Below, in pieces: positions 42,119 to 51,784 of a stretch of 64,000 nt of DNA. Source of the DNA: Bacteroidales bacterium UBA4333. Its GTDB lineage: Bacteria > Bacteroidota > Bacteroidia > Bacteroidales > Paludibacteraceae. How positions within the stretch are numbered: position 1 is the first letter of the stretch; each line of letters starts with the position of its first letter. The notes under the pieces are model-generated. The model ran no database searches. It was not told the origin of the DNA and worked only from the letters and a program-made list of their open reading frames with translations. The position numbers and the translations under genes were made by a program. The stretch is from assembly GCA_002394335.1 (NCBI GenBank), contig DGTP01000002.1, forward strand, positions 1 to 64,000. The letters run 5' to 3'.

Positions 42119-44659
42119 ATGAAGAAGTTTTTAACGATAATTTCATTTCTGGCGCTCACCCTCTCCATGGAGGCGGTGACGGTCAACCAAGTAGCCGGTG
42201 TATTCAAAGGCGACCTCAATATCGGAGGTACCAACTATGCCGGCAAAGAGATCTATATCCTTCCCGGCGCTGCACAGAACAGTATTACTTTTGTACTGCC
42301 GGATTTCCAATACGGTGCGGCCTCGTTAGGCGACATCGTACTGGTCAATATGCCGATGGACGGGAACGGGCAACTGACCCTGGACAACCGCCCGCTGTAT
42401 ATCAAAGCCATCAGCGAACGCGCCGTAGTCTCCGTGCTGAACGGATTTAAGGACGGCTCGGTGACATACAACTCCGTAGTGTCTTCGAGCAAGGCGGATA
42501 TCCTGCTGTCTATTGCCGCACCCAGTTTGCCGGAGCCTATTTTTGTGCTCTTCTCGGGCAATAAAGTCACCAACCGCAACTATGCCATCACCAACGGCGG
42601 ATTTGAGGGCAGTTGGTCTAACAACGAAGTGAGCGGCTGGCACTCCTTCCCTTCTGCAACAGGTAGTTACAGCTCTTTCGTGACCGGCAATACAGAACAG
42701 TTCCAGCGCTCTACAGAAAAGCGACCCGGATCTGCCGGTAGCCAATGCGTAGTTGTACGGTCCAATCTGGTGCTGAGCGCCAAAGCAAACGGCAACTGTA
42801 CCAACGGAAGAATCAATGCCGGTGCTACCAGTGCGGATTCTCCTGCCAACAACTACAATTTCTCCGACCCTTCCAATAGCGGTTATAACACCGCTTTTGT
42901 GGGACAACCGGACTCGCTGGTTTTTTGGGCGAAATATATTCCGGCAGACCAGAACCCCTCCAATTCGGCTAACAAGGCACGTGCCCACGTAGCAATCACT
43001 ACCAATGCCCGCTATCAGGACCCGGAGACAGGCAACTCTTCATCCGTGAAGGTTGCAGATGCAGCCATCAACTACTCAGCCACCAGTTCGATGGGCTGGC
43101 AACGGCTCTCTACTCCATTCTCCTATACGAGTTTAGACCCCGCCCAGGCTGCATACATGCTGATAACTTTCACCACCAACTATCAGCCCGGAGGCGGTAC
43201 TACATACTCTACCGGTACATTCAGCAAGAAGTATTACTACGACTATCTCTATCTGGACGACGTTGAGATGATTTACAACCATAGCCTGAAATCGCTGAAG
43301 ATGAACGGCAAAACCGTCTCTTTTGCCAACAACGCCGCACAACGTGAGGAGCCCTACAGCGACAGCGACTACGACTTCCAAGCTACCGCAGACGGCAAAG
43401 GAGCCAAATCCTTTGTAGGCTACGATGAAGCAAACAACAAGGTGCTCGTGTATGTGGTAGCCAACAACTACTCGCAGGCAGGCGCGTACTCCGTATATAC
43501 CATACAGATGGCAGAACCGGAGAAACCGATTGTGAACACCGAATATGCCTATTCGGCAGTCACTTGCGAGAACGAGCCTTACAGCGACAATCTGTTCTCC
43601 GGCTTGACCGAAGCCGGTGTCTATACCACCACTATTCCTAATGCACAGGGAGGCGATTCGCTGATCACTTTCACCCTGAACACGCTGCCCGTTTATCTCA
43701 CTGCCGAGCAACGGGAGATGAAGATGGACGAAAGCCTGGAATGGCACGGCAAGAAGTATGTCTATCCTGCACCGGGTGTATATCACGACACGGTACGGAT
43801 GCAGACCGTTGCCGGTTGCGACTCGGTTCTGACATTGGAACTGACCGTCACCCCCGTCAACTTCTTCGCCACAGAAACCGCTACTGCGTGCCAAGGCGAG
43901 GAGACGGAATGGCACGGACGGACGCTCCCGACCGGAAAACCGGGTACTTTCGTTGTGACAGACTCACTGCTGTCAATATACAACACCGACTCTGTCTTCC
44001 AATTGCAACTCACCGTATTGCCCTCTTGGCAGTCGGTGGAGAAAAAATATGTCAACGAAGCCCATTTGACATGGCGCGGGCAGACTATCCAAGACCTGCC
44101 GCAGGCTACCGAGCCGTATCTCTTCTACGACTCTCTCAAAACCATAAGCGGTTGCGACTCAGTCTATGTGCTCATGCTGTATGTCGCCGAGACCCAAGTG
44201 ACACACGGCACCTACGAGGCTGTTATCTGCGAGGGCGAGAGCGTTACATACAATGGCGAGAGATACAACGGAGCCTTCGAGGGAGAAGTACGCATCTCAA
44301 CGCCTAACATGTACGGAGGCGACTCTATCGTATATCTTACAGTACGAACCCTGCCGTCCTACACCATCGAAGACTCGCTCACTATCACCCAAGGCGAGAA
44401 ACAGACCTGGGAAAGCTGGAGCCTGAGTAGCATGCCGGTGGGCAAGACCACTCTCTACGCTTCCTACTATACCGTGGACGACTGCGACTCAACCTTGGTT
44501 CTCCACCTCACCGTAGAGCCCAAACCGATACATACAGGCTTCTTCGAGACCGAAACGGACGACCGACACTGCGCCCGCAAGGTGCTCTATAACGGCAGAC
44601 TCTATATAATCCGCAAGGATGAAACTATATATGATATCTTAGGTACAAAAATTAAATAA
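42119..44659 (+). CDS. Large secreted modular protein with C-terminal tail
   Basis: An 846-residue exported protein. Signal peptide at 1-19; residues about 20-150 form a calycin-like beta region (GVFKGDLNIGGTNYAGKEIY); about 155-400 starts NGGFEGSWSNNEVSGWHSF and resembles the putative carbohydrate-metabolism (PCMD-type) beta domain; about 400-475 is a small beta domain; about 475-810 holds five or so repeats of the CxGxxxxxxG...GCDSxxxLxLTV type common in Bacteroidetes surface proteins. The last 28 residues carry the shared tail (YNGRLYI...IYDILG). The N-terminal 470 residues are paralogous to the next gene. Domain names are by resemblance only. Confidence 0.8.
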   Translation: MKKFLTIISFLALTLSMEAVTVNQVAGVFKGDLNIGGTNYAGKEIYILPGAAQNSITFVLPDFQYGAASLGDIVLVNMPMDGNGQLTLDNRPLYIKAISERAVVSVLNGFKDGSVTYNSVVSSSKADILLSIAAPSLPEPIFVLFSGNKVTNRNYAITNGGFEGSWSNNEVSGWHSFPSATGSYSSFVTGNTEQFQRSTEKRPGSAGSQCVVVRSNLVLSAKANGNCTNGRINAGATSADSPANNYNFSDPSNSGYNTAFVGQPDSLVFWAKYIPADQNPSNSANKARAHVAITTNARYQDPETGNSSSVKVADAAINYSATSSMGWQRLSTPFSYTSLDPAQAAYMLITFTTNYQPGGGTTYSTGTFSKKYYYDYLYLDDVEMIYNHSLKSLKMNGKTVSFANNAAQREEPYSDSDYDFQATADGKGAKSFVGYDEANNKVLVYVVANNYSQAGAYSVYTIQMAEPEKPIVNTEYAYSAVTCENEPYSDNLFSGLTEAGVYTTTIPNAQGGDSLITFTLNTLPVYLTAEQREMKMDESLEWHGKKYVYPAPGVYHDTVRMQTVAGCDSVLTLELTVTPVNFFATETATACQGEETEWHGRTLPTGKPGTFVVTDSLLSIYNTDSVFQLQLTVLPSWQSVEKKYVNEAHLTWRGQTIQDLPQATEPYLFYDSLKTISGCDSVYVLMLYVAETQVTHGTYEAVICEGESVTYNGERYNGAFEGEVRISTPNMYGGDSIVYLTVRTLPSYTIEDSLTITQGEKQTWESWSLSSMPVGKTTLYASYYTVDDCDSTLVLHLTVEPKPIHTGFFETETDDRHCARKVLYNGRLYIIRKDETIYDILGTKIK

Positions 44660-44667
44660 ACAAAACA

Positions 44668-46230
44668 ATGAAAAAGATTTTTACTGTTCTTTTTGCCGGA
44701 CTGTTGTTCTCGGCACAAGTAATGGCAGTGTCCGTATGGGATGTCTGCGGTCAGTTTGACGGAAACTTGAATATCGGTGGAGACCTCTATCCGAACAAGT
44801 CTGTTTACCTCCTGCGGGGTACGGTAGATAATACCGTTACCTTCGTACTGCCTGATTTCTCTTACAATGGAGGAATGTTGGGTAACATCGTGCTCCCCAA
44901 TATCCCTATTAGCGAAAACGGCCAGTTGACTCTGGAGAATGCTACCCTCTACATCAAAGCCATCAAAGAGCGTGCTACCATCACCGTTCTGAATGGTCTG
45001 GAAGATGAAGGTACGACCTACAACTCCATCGTCACCGCGAGCGATGCAATGGTGGTGCTCTCTATTGCCGCACCTTCGCTTCCTGAGCCAATCTTTGTGC
45101 TCTTCACCGGTAAGGCTGCCAACAACAACTATGCACTCGTCAATGGCGGTTTTGAAGGCACTTGGACCAACAACGAGCCTGCCGGTTGGCACTCCTTCGG
45201 TACGGCTACCGGTGATTTTGTAAACTTCGTAAAAAACAACACCGACCAGTTCGTTCCTTCTACTCAGGTTCGTCCGGGATCGAATGGCACCCAGAGTGCA
45301 TTGCTGTCCTCCAAAATGGTGCTGGGCGCCAAAGCAAACGGCAACTGCACAAATGGTCAGATCAATGCCGGTTCCACTACTGCTGACGATCCTGCTGCCA
45401 ACTACAACTTCTCCGACCCTGCCAACACGGGTTTCAACACCCCGTTCCATGGCCGTCCGGATTCGATTGTATTCTGGGCAAAATACCTGCCTGCCGACAA
45501 GAACCCGGCTAATGAAGTGAACAAAGCACGTGTCAGCGCCATCATTACCACCAATGCCCGTTATCAGGATCCGGAGAACCCCGACTCTGTTTACACCGAT
45601 ATGAAGATTGCCGCCGCTGTGACGAACTACTCCGCTACACCGGAGCTGGGTTGGCAGCGTATTGCAGTGCCGTTTGCATACTATCCTAATAACCTGGATA
45701 AAAAGCCGGCATATATCCTGACTACTTTTACAACCAACATGCTCCCCGGCGGAGGCTCGTCTTATTCGACCGGAACGATCAATAAAGTGAATGTGCTTGA
45801 CACCGTTTATCTGGACGATGCAGAGCTGATTTATAACAACCGTCTGACGACACTCACCCGTAACGAATCGCCTGTAGGGTTCAAAGACGGTGCCTTCTCT
45901 GTAGATGAGACCTACTGCGACTCTTGCGGCACCTACAGCTCTCAGACCAACGGTGTATCGACACAGACTTTCTTCGCTTTTGATCATGCACACAAGTGCA
46001 TCTTCATCTATGTCATCGCTGACGACTATGCTCAGAGCGGCAGATACAGTCTCTATCGCGTGGACTTCACCGATACCAACATAGAGGGCACTTCTCTGGA
46101 CACCCACGAAGGTATTGAGGAGATATTCGAAAACAAGAGCAATGGAGCTCAAAAAGTATTATACAACGGACAACTGTACATCCGCCTTGGCGACGCGATT
46201 TACAATGTATCCGGTATTAGAATTCAATAA
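44668..46230 (+). CDS. Secreted paralogue of the preceding protein
   Basis: A 520-residue exported protein. It shares the signal peptide, calycin-like region and NGGFEGTW-initiated beta domain with the protein at 42119 over about 470 residues (for example PEPIFVLF, KANGNCTNG, NYNFSDP), but lacks the Gly-Cys-Asp-Ser repeats and goes straight to the shared tail (YNGQLYI...IYNVSG). It therefore looks like a short form made by tandem duplication. Start ATG at 44668, 8 bp after the previous stop. Function unknown; a surface role with the TonB receptor upstream is inferred from context. Confidence 0.8.
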   Translation: MKKIFTVLFAGLLFSAQVMAVSVWDVCGQFDGNLNIGGDLYPNKSVYLLRGTVDNTVTFVLPDFSYNGGMLGNIVLPNIPISENGQLTLENATLYIKAIKERATITVLNGLEDEGTTYNSIVTASDAMVVLSIAAPSLPEPIFVLFTGKAANNNYALVNGGFEGTWTNNEPAGWHSFGTATGDFVNFVKNNTDQFVPSTQVRPGSNGTQSALLSSKMVLGAKANGNCTNGQINAGSTTADDPAANYNFSDPANTGFNTPFHGRPDSIVFWAKYLPADKNPANEVNKARVSAIITTNARYQDPENPDSVYTDMKIAAAVTNYSATPELGWQRIAVPFAYYPNNLDKKPAYILTTFTTNMLPGGGSSYSTGTINKVNVLDTVYLDDAELIYNNRLTTLTRNESPVGFKDGAFSVDETYCDSCGTYSSQTNGVSTQTFFAFDHAHKCIFIYVIADDYAQSGRYSLYRVDFTDTNIEGTSLDTHEGIEEIFENKSNGAQKVLYNGQLYIRLGDAIYNVSGIRIQ

Positions 46231-46242
46231 ACACCAAAAACG

Positions 46243-48420
46243 ATGAAACGCCTATTATTAACTTTCTTGCCGTTGGCAGCTGCGCTTTGCATTTCAGCGC
46301 AGACATACAAGAACGGCACGTGGTATTCACTGTATGATGATGGGACACATACTATGAATACCCAAGGAGACTATACTCAAAGCGGTATTTTTGCACCTAC
46401 TGCAGGCAGACTGAATGTCAAATGGAAATATGAGTGGATTGATTGGTTTGGAGTCGCCAGAAAGATCGATACGGATGTGTTGGAGTCAGCCAATGGAGGT
46501 AGTTCGACAAATAAAGTGGGTTCGTTTCAAGAGAAAACAGACGATGGTAGTAATGTAACCGAGGCTTTCAATATCAGCACAAACATCAACTGGATAAAAT
46601 ACAACCGTTCAGGGGTGCCCACTCACAAAGTGCATGTCTATCATCAGGATATACCCTTGGCAAAGCACATTCTTCTGGCTTCGGGAGAGTACGGTACCAA
46701 GACCGCTTCGCACGACTTCGGCGAACAGCAGATGTTCACTGCCTCGGAGGCATATACCGTTAATCTGCGTTCCTTCCTCACCAACGGGAACATTACTGTG
46801 ACCTCCTCCGACCCTGAGAACTTCCGCGTTGGTAATGCCAATAGCAAGGAGCCTGTTGTCTATGCCGTAGGTGCCAATGCCTGTGCCTCGGCTAACGGTT
46901 CGGCTGCCGCTGCCGGTGGCGGTACGCTGGGAAAGATTAGCAACTATAACTTCCCTGTCTATTTTGTTCCGCAGAAAGGCGGTTCGTTTGAGGCTACCAT
47001 CACCATCACCGACGGCACCTCTACCGCTACGGTGAAGGTATCTGGTACAGCGCCTAAATACGACCAGACGATCACTTGGGAGCCGGAACTGACCCTGCTC
47101 AGTAACGCTACTATAGCTTCTGCTACCGCTTCTTCGGAGCTGGACGTTACGTATAGTTTCGAACCCGCAGGTGTTGTGACACTCGTGGACGGCGTGCTCA
47201 CAGCTCAGAAAGAGGGACAAGTAACCATCACCGCTTCGCAAGCCGGTAACGATTTCTATAATCCGGCAGAACCGGTAGTGAAGACTTTCACAATCCACCC
47301 GGATGTTACTTATTATGAGTACTCCGCTGCCATCTGCGAGGGCGACAGTTATTCCGATAATCTGTTCAGCGAATTGACCGTTGCGGATACGTACACCAAA
47401 ACGATTCCTAATGCTTTCGGCGGCGACTCCATTGTAACACTGACACTCGGCTATAATCCTCATTACGCATTCAGCGAAGAGAAGCAGATCTACCTCGGCG
47501 CGCAAGAGACTTGGCAAGGTCAAGACCTCTCTGCCATTTCATTAGGCGACACCATTTTGACCGTCGAATATCCGACAATCTTTGGTTGTGACTCAATCTA
47601 TACGCTCCACCTGACCGTCATCATACCGCCTGCTACGTATGGCACATACGAGGCAGCCGTCTGCGAAGGCGACTCGGTAGAGTACGAAGGCAAGTGGTAC
47701 TTCGGCGAAGCACTGGAAGAGGTAACGCTGGCGCAGAAGAACTATCTCGGCGGTGACTCGATCGTCTCCCTGACCGTCTCCGTCAATCCGACATACGCTT
47801 TTGACGAGAGCTTGGAGATATACGCCGGTGCAGACTCTGTATGGCATGAAAAGGACCTCTCCGTAATCCCTGCAGGCGATACCACGATTGTAGCGGAGTT
47901 GAAGACCCTCAACGGTTGTGACTCGATCTACACGCTCCACCTGACTGTTCTCGTACCGCCTACTACGTATGGCAAGGACACGATCGTCCTCTGCTCAGGC
48001 GAGACTGCAGTATATGGTGGCAAAGAGTACAAACGCGCTACGGTTGACTCGGTGCTCTTCGCCGGTCAGAACTACCTTGGCGGAGACTCGATCGTAGAGC
48101 TTGTGGTGAACGTATTGCCATCGCTGCGTCTCAAGAGCGAGATGAGCATTACCGAAGGCTACTCCATCGAGTGGCAGGGTATTGATCTTAGCGAACTTAC
48201 GGTAGGCGACACCACTCTGACGGTTGTCTATACCTCAACAAACGGATGTGACTCTGTATATGTATTGGAACTGCATGTCTCTTCCGGCAGCACAGTGGAC
48301 ATCCAGTCTGTCGGAACCGATGACCGGGCAGTCAAATTCTTCCGTAACGGGGTAATGTACATCCGCAAGAACAATCAGGTTTATAACCTGCAAGGAATAA
48401 AAGTAGAAACCATCGAGTAA
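46243..48420 (+). CDS. Secreted protein with Ig-like and GCDS repeats
   Basis: A 725-residue exported protein. Signal peptide at 1-20; an N-terminal beta region (about 21-170) of unknown type; a BACON/choice-of-anchor-like region (about 175-275; VNLRSFLTNGNITVTSSDPENFRV); a Big-2-like Ig domain (about 275-350; LTAQKEGQVTITASQAGNDFY); then three or four GGDSI/GCDSIYTLHLTV repeats (350-690) like those in the 42119 protein. It ends in the shared tail (RNGVMYI...VYNLQG) followed by five more residues. The repeats are close to one another at DNA level. It is the last gene of the cluster and is followed by a strong terminator. Confidence 0.8.
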   Translation: MKRLLLTFLPLAAALCISAQTYKNGTWYSLYDDGTHTMNTQGDYTQSGIFAPTAGRLNVKWKYEWIDWFGVARKIDTDVLESANGGSSTNKVGSFQEKTDDGSNVTEAFNISTNINWIKYNRSGVPTHKVHVYHQDIPLAKHILLASGEYGTKTASHDFGEQQMFTASEAYTVNLRSFLTNGNITVTSSDPENFRVGNANSKEPVVYAVGANACASANGSAAAAGGGTLGKISNYNFPVYFVPQKGGSFEATITITDGTSTATVKVSGTAPKYDQTITWEPELTLLSNATIASATASSELDVTYSFEPAGVVTLVDGVLTAQKEGQVTITASQAGNDFYNPAEPVVKTFTIHPDVTYYEYSAAICEGDSYSDNLFSELTVADTYTKTIPNAFGGDSIVTLTLGYNPHYAFSEEKQIYLGAQETWQGQDLSAISLGDTILTVEYPTIFGCDSIYTLHLTVIIPPATYGTYEAAVCEGDSVEYEGKWYFGEALEEVTLAQKNYLGGDSIVSLTVSVNPTYAFDESLEIYAGADSVWHEKDLSVIPAGDTTIVAELKTLNGCDSIYTLHLTVLVPPTTYGKDTIVLCSGETAVYGGKEYKRATVDSVLFAGQNYLGGDSIVELVVNVLPSLRLKSEMSITEGYSIEWQGIDLSELTVGDTTLTVVYTSTNGCDSVYVLELHVSSGSTVDIQSVGTDDRAVKFFRNGVMYIRKNNQVYNLQGIKVETIE

Positions 48421-48444
48421 GCACTCTCTTGGTTTTGACAGGGA

Positions 48445-48482
48445 ACAATCCTGCGATCTTCAAATCGCGGGATTGTTTTTTA
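48445..48482 (+). terminator. Intrinsic terminator of the TonB cluster
   Basis: Stem ACAATCCTGCGAT (48445-48457) and ATCGCGGGATTGT (48464-48476), 13 bp with one G-T pair, a 6-nt loop and then a T-run. It lies 24 bp after the stop of the 46243 gene. Confidence 0.9.
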
Positions 48483-48539
48483 TACTTTCCCTTTTTTGTG
48501 GCACAAAACGGATATTTGTCCTCAAAATAGGAGAAAAAA

Positions 48540-48571
48540 TTTGCGTATATGCATTTTTTATCGTACCTTTG
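48540..48571 (+). promoter_or_regulatory. Promoter of nadB
   Basis: -33 TTTG (48540-48543), a 20-bp spacer starting CGTATATGCA with a T6 tract, and -7 TACCTTTG (48564-48571). The start point near 48578 leaves about 10 nt before the ATG at 48589 and about 25 nt before the ATG at 48604. Confidence 0.85.
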
Positions 48572-48577
48572 CAGTCC

Positions 48578-48607
48578 CAAATGACTAAATGGTAAATGAA
48601 AAAATGA
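48578..48607 (+). repeat. AAATG word repeat at the nadB start
   Basis: AAATGACTAAATGGTAAATGAAAAAATGACC covers the predicted transcription start and first codons of nadB; it contains three ATGs, two of them in frame (48589 and 48604). Confidence 0.8.
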
Positions 48608-50205
48608 CCAAACGTTATGATTTTCTGATTATTGGCGGCGGAGTAGCCGGAATGAGTTTTGCGCTCAAGATAGCCCGTACCGGCAAGTATAAGATCGCCT
48701 TATGCTGCAAGACCACACTGGAGGAGGCCAACACCGCCAAAGCACAAGGAGGAATAGCATCTGTAACCAACCTCCTGGTAGATGATTTTGAGAAACATAT
48801 CCACGACACCATGGTCGCCGGCGACTGGCTGAGCGATCCTGCAGCCGTAGAGCAAGTGGTGCGCAATGCCCCCCGCGGAATAGAGGAGTTGGTTCAATGG
48901 GGCGTAAACTTCGATAAGAAAGAAGACGGTTCATTCGACCTTCATCGCGAGGGCGGGCACTCCGAGTTCCGCATCCTGCACCACGCCGATGACACAGGAG
49001 CGGAGATCCAACGCGGTCTGATGACGGCTGTACGCAATAATCCGTATATAGAGGTGCTCGAAAATCATTTCGCCGTAGAGATCATCACCCAGCACCACCT
49101 CGGTGTCCGTGTCACCCGCCGTACTCCGGATATCGAGTGCTACGGCGCTTATATCCTCAACCCAGAGACCCAGAAGATTGACACCTATCTGAGCCGCATT
49201 ACCCTGATGGCTACCGGCGGCACCGGTGCTGTCTATGCCACCACTACCAACCCGGAGATAGCCACCGGTGACGGTATAGCCATGGTCTATCGCGCCAAAG
49301 GACAGGTCAAGGATATGGAGTTCGTCCAGTTCCACCCGACTTCTCTTTTCAACCCCGCAGAGACCCATCCCGCTTATCTCATCACCGAAGCCATGCGCGG
49401 TTACGGAGGTATCCTACGCCTGCCGAACGGCGAAGAGTTTATGCAGAAATATGACCCGCGTCTGAGTCTCGCTCCCCGTGACATTGTCGCGCGCGCTATA
49501 GATAATGAGATGAAGATCCATGCCATCGATCACGTCTGTCTTGACGTCACCCACAAAGACCCGGAGGAGACCAAACACCATTTCCCCAATATCTACGCCA
49601 AGTGTCTCTCCATCGGCATTGACATCACCAAGCAGTATATCCCTGTAGCTCCGTGTGCGCATTATATGTGCGGAGGTATTAAGGTAGATCTCGACGGCCA
49701 GTCGTCGATCCGTCGTCTATACGCCGTAGGCGAATGCTCGTGTACCGGTCTGCACGGAGGAAACCGTCTGGCATCCAACTCCCTTATCGAAGCCGTTGTC
49801 TATGCCGACGCCGCAGCCAAGCACAGCCTCAGCGTCATCGAGAACTATGATTTCAACGACCGTATCCCTGCCTGGAACGATGAAGGCACACTCTCCAACG
49901 AGGAACGCGTGCTGATAGCACAAGACGTCAAGGAGGTAGGACAAATCATGTCCACTTATGTCGGTATCGTGCGTTCGGATCTACGTCTGCGCCGTGCATG
50001 GGAACGCCTTGACCTGCTATATGAAGAAACAGAAGATCTCTTCAAACGCGTGAAGGCTGACAAAGAGATTTGCGAATTGCGCAACATGATCAATGTAGGC
50101 TATCTGATCACCCGTCAGGCCATTGAGCGCAAAGAGAGCCGCGGACTCCATTACTCCATCGACTATCCTAAAACGAACAACGACCATCCACAGGAAGTCT
50201 GGTAA
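48604..50205 (+). CDS. nadB: L-aspartate oxidase
   Basis: FAD-dependent L-aspartate oxidase (533 residues from this start): aspartate to iminoaspartate, first step of NAD synthesis. Seen: the Rossmann GGGVAGMSFALKIA near the N-terminus, NTAKAQGGIAS, LHREGGHSEFRILH with the substrate-binding residues, GGTGAVYATTTNPEIATGDGIAM, QFHPTSL and GGNRLASNSLIEAVVY. The leading codons from 48589 (MVNEK) come from an AAATGGTAAATG word repeat; either ATG is possible. nadA and nadC are not adjacent. An NlpC/P60 gene follows 27 bp downstream. Confidence 0.95.
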   Translation: MTKRYDFLIIGGGVAGMSFALKIARTGKYKIALCCKTTLEEANTAKAQGGIASVTNLLVDDFEKHIHDTMVAGDWLSDPAAVEQVVRNAPRGIEELVQWGVNFDKKEDGSFDLHREGGHSEFRILHHADDTGAEIQRGLMTAVRNNPYIEVLENHFAVEIITQHHLGVRVTRRTPDIECYGAYILNPETQKIDTYLSRITLMATGGTGAVYATTTNPEIATGDGIAMVYRAKGQVKDMEFVQFHPTSLFNPAETHPAYLITEAMRGYGGILRLPNGEEFMQKYDPRLSLAPRDIVARAIDNEMKIHAIDHVCLDVTHKDPEETKHHFPNIYAKCLSIGIDITKQYIPVAPCAHYMCGGIKVDLDGQSSIRRLYAVGECSCTGLHGGNRLASNSLIEAVVYADAAAKHSLSVIENYDFNDRIPAWNDEGTLSNEERVLIAQDVKEVGQIMSTYVGIVRSDLRLRRAWERLDLLYEETEDLFKRVKADKEICELRNMINVGYLITRQAIERKESRGLHYSIDYPKTNNDHPQEVW

Positions 50206-50232
50206 CACAAAGACTTTGTCGTCATAACACAT

Positions 50233-51060
50233 ATGAAAGCGATTGTATTACACAGTATTGTCCCCCTGCGTGCAGAGGCAGCCGAAGAAAGCGAGCAGCT
50301 GACCCAGTTGCTCTTCGGGGAACCGTGCGAGATAACAGACTCTTGTCCCCGGTGGAAGAAAGTGAAATCGGATCTCGACGGACAGGAAGGATGGGTGGAT
50401 TTTAAGATGATCTCTCCTATGACGGATGAGGAATACACACGCTATTCCAAAGCCTGGCAGGAGACTACCGCCAGAGTGCTCTACCCGATGGCTTATGCCA
50501 TGAGCGAGAACAACGGACAGACGATTCCTCTAACTGCCGGTACCAGACTGCCTGACTACAAGAACGGCGAGTTTGATGTCATGGGAGTCAAATTCCGCAT
50601 CCAGGCGGAGATGGTAGCGCCTCAGCCTCTGGAGATGAATGCGCAAAACGTAATGCAAGTAACCCGTTTTATGCTCAATATCCCCTATCTGTGGGGCGGC
50701 AAGAATGCCATGGGTATTGACTGTTCGGGATTCACACAAACGGTACACACGCTTTTCGGGCACAACCTCCTGCGAAACGCACGCGAACAGATTACACAAG
50801 GCACAGCCGTTGCGAGCCTTGCCGATGCGCAAGCCGGAGATCTGGTCTTCTTCGACCATCATGACGGCAAGATCTCGCACGTGGGACTGCTCTTGGATCA
50901 GGAACACGTCATCCACAGCTCCGGACGGGTGAAAGTAGAAATGATCGACGGCGAAGGTATTATTTCACAAGAACCCTCCGCCGCCGAAGATACGCATGCT
51001 ACCAAAACAAACGATGGCAGATACTACACCCACCACTTGGTAGCCATCCGCAGATACTGA
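50233..51060 (+). CDS. SH3 and NlpC/P60 domain peptidase (C40)
   Basis: A 275-residue C40 peptidase that cuts peptide stems of peptidoglycan. Seen: an N-terminal bacterial SH3-like region (about 1-60; GEPCEITDSCPRWKKVK), a second SH3-like region (about 75-130), then NlpC/P60 with PYLWGGKNAMGIDCSGF (catalytic Cys), KISHVGLLL (catalytic His) and the third polar residue downstream. No signal peptide is obvious; this type (gamma-D-glutamyl-L-diamino-acid endopeptidase, YkfC-like) can act in the cytoplasm on recycled muropeptides. It ends 3 bp before the convergent L,D-transpeptidase gene. Confidence 0.9.
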   Translation: MKAIVLHSIVPLRAEAAEESEQLTQLLFGEPCEITDSCPRWKKVKSDLDGQEGWVDFKMISPMTDEEYTRYSKAWQETTARVLYPMAYAMSENNGQTIPLTAGTRLPDYKNGEFDVMGVKFRIQAEMVAPQPLEMNAQNVMQVTRFMLNIPYLWGGKNAMGIDCSGFTQTVHTLFGHNLLRNAREQITQGTAVASLADAQAGDLVFFDHHDGKISHVGLLLDQEHVIHSSGRVKVEMIDGEGIISQEPSAAEDTHATKTNDGRYYTHHLVAIRRY

Positions 51061-51063
51061 TGC

Positions 51064-51774
51064 TTATTTCGCCGGTAGCACAACCACTTTGGTGCCTACC
51101 ATGGCATACAAATCGTGCAACACAATCAAATCACTATCGCGCAAGCGAATACATCCCTCACTGCCTCTTCCGGGAACGGAGGAGGCATTATTGGTAGAAC
51201 CATGGATACCTATCGAACGATTGGAACGCACTTGGGGATTGCAGTCTGACTTGCTCAGATCCAGACGCATAAACCATTTCCCGTATGCCAGAATATTTCC
51301 TCGTCCGTCTTTGAAATCATGACGCCAGGCATGGGCATCCTTGATCTCCGAGATATAGAAAGGCTTCGCCATGGAGCACTCAGGAGTGCAGCCGTCGCCT
51401 GTTTTTGTTTTATTCCCCGGATTACGACCGTAGCAAACAGGGAAGATTGCCACGCAGACAGTATCCTTACCCACCACCTCATTAACCAAAAGGGTATAGT
51501 CCTTTTTCGACACCACAAAGAAGCAGTTCTTCTTTACCACATTCCGTTTGAAGATGTGCATGACAGCAAGGTCAACGCTTGTATCGGGCATATGCACAAT
51601 ACTATCCAACGTTGAGATATCCATCGGAACTCGTTCTGCGGCTATGGTATCTTTATACTCTGAGAGCAGAGTGGTGTCGGATCTGCTGGGAGCCAATAAC
51701 GGTTTCTCTGCCATCATCGGCATAAGAGATACCAACGCAAGAGATAATGCCAATATATATCGAACCTTTTTCAT
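51064..51774 (-). CDS. L,D-transpeptidase family protein (YkuD)
   Basis: Exported YkuD-domain protein (236 residues). Signal peptide at 1-22 (LALSLALVSLMPMMA). The catalytic domain (about 90-235) has KDYTLLVNE, the family beta-strands and the catalytic motif SIGIHGSTNNASSVPGRG-SEGCIRL with the nucleophilic Cys and conserved His and Arg. It forms or remodels peptidoglycan cross-links or attaches proteins. It is a paralogue of the 52368 gene (same motif order, about half of residues alike) and an SH3 protein gene lies between them. Confidence 0.9.
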   Translation of the reverse strand: MKKVRYILALSLALVSLMPMMAEKPLLAPSRSDTTLLSEYKDTIAAERVPMDISTLDSIVHMPDTSVDLAVMHIFKRNVVKKNCFFVVSKKDYTLLVNEVVGKDTVCVAIFPVCYGRNPGNKTKTGDGCTPECSMAKPFYISEIKDAHAWRHDFKDGRGNILAYGKWFMRLDLSKSDCNPQVRSNRSIGIHGSTNNASSVPGRGSEGCIRLRDSDLIVLHDLYAMVGTKVVVLPAK

Positions 51775-51784
51775 GGCAGAAATT

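Noticed and set aside
44602..46152. A 516-codon open frame on the minus strand
   Set aside because: Antisense to the secreted paralogue; no start context, no domain.
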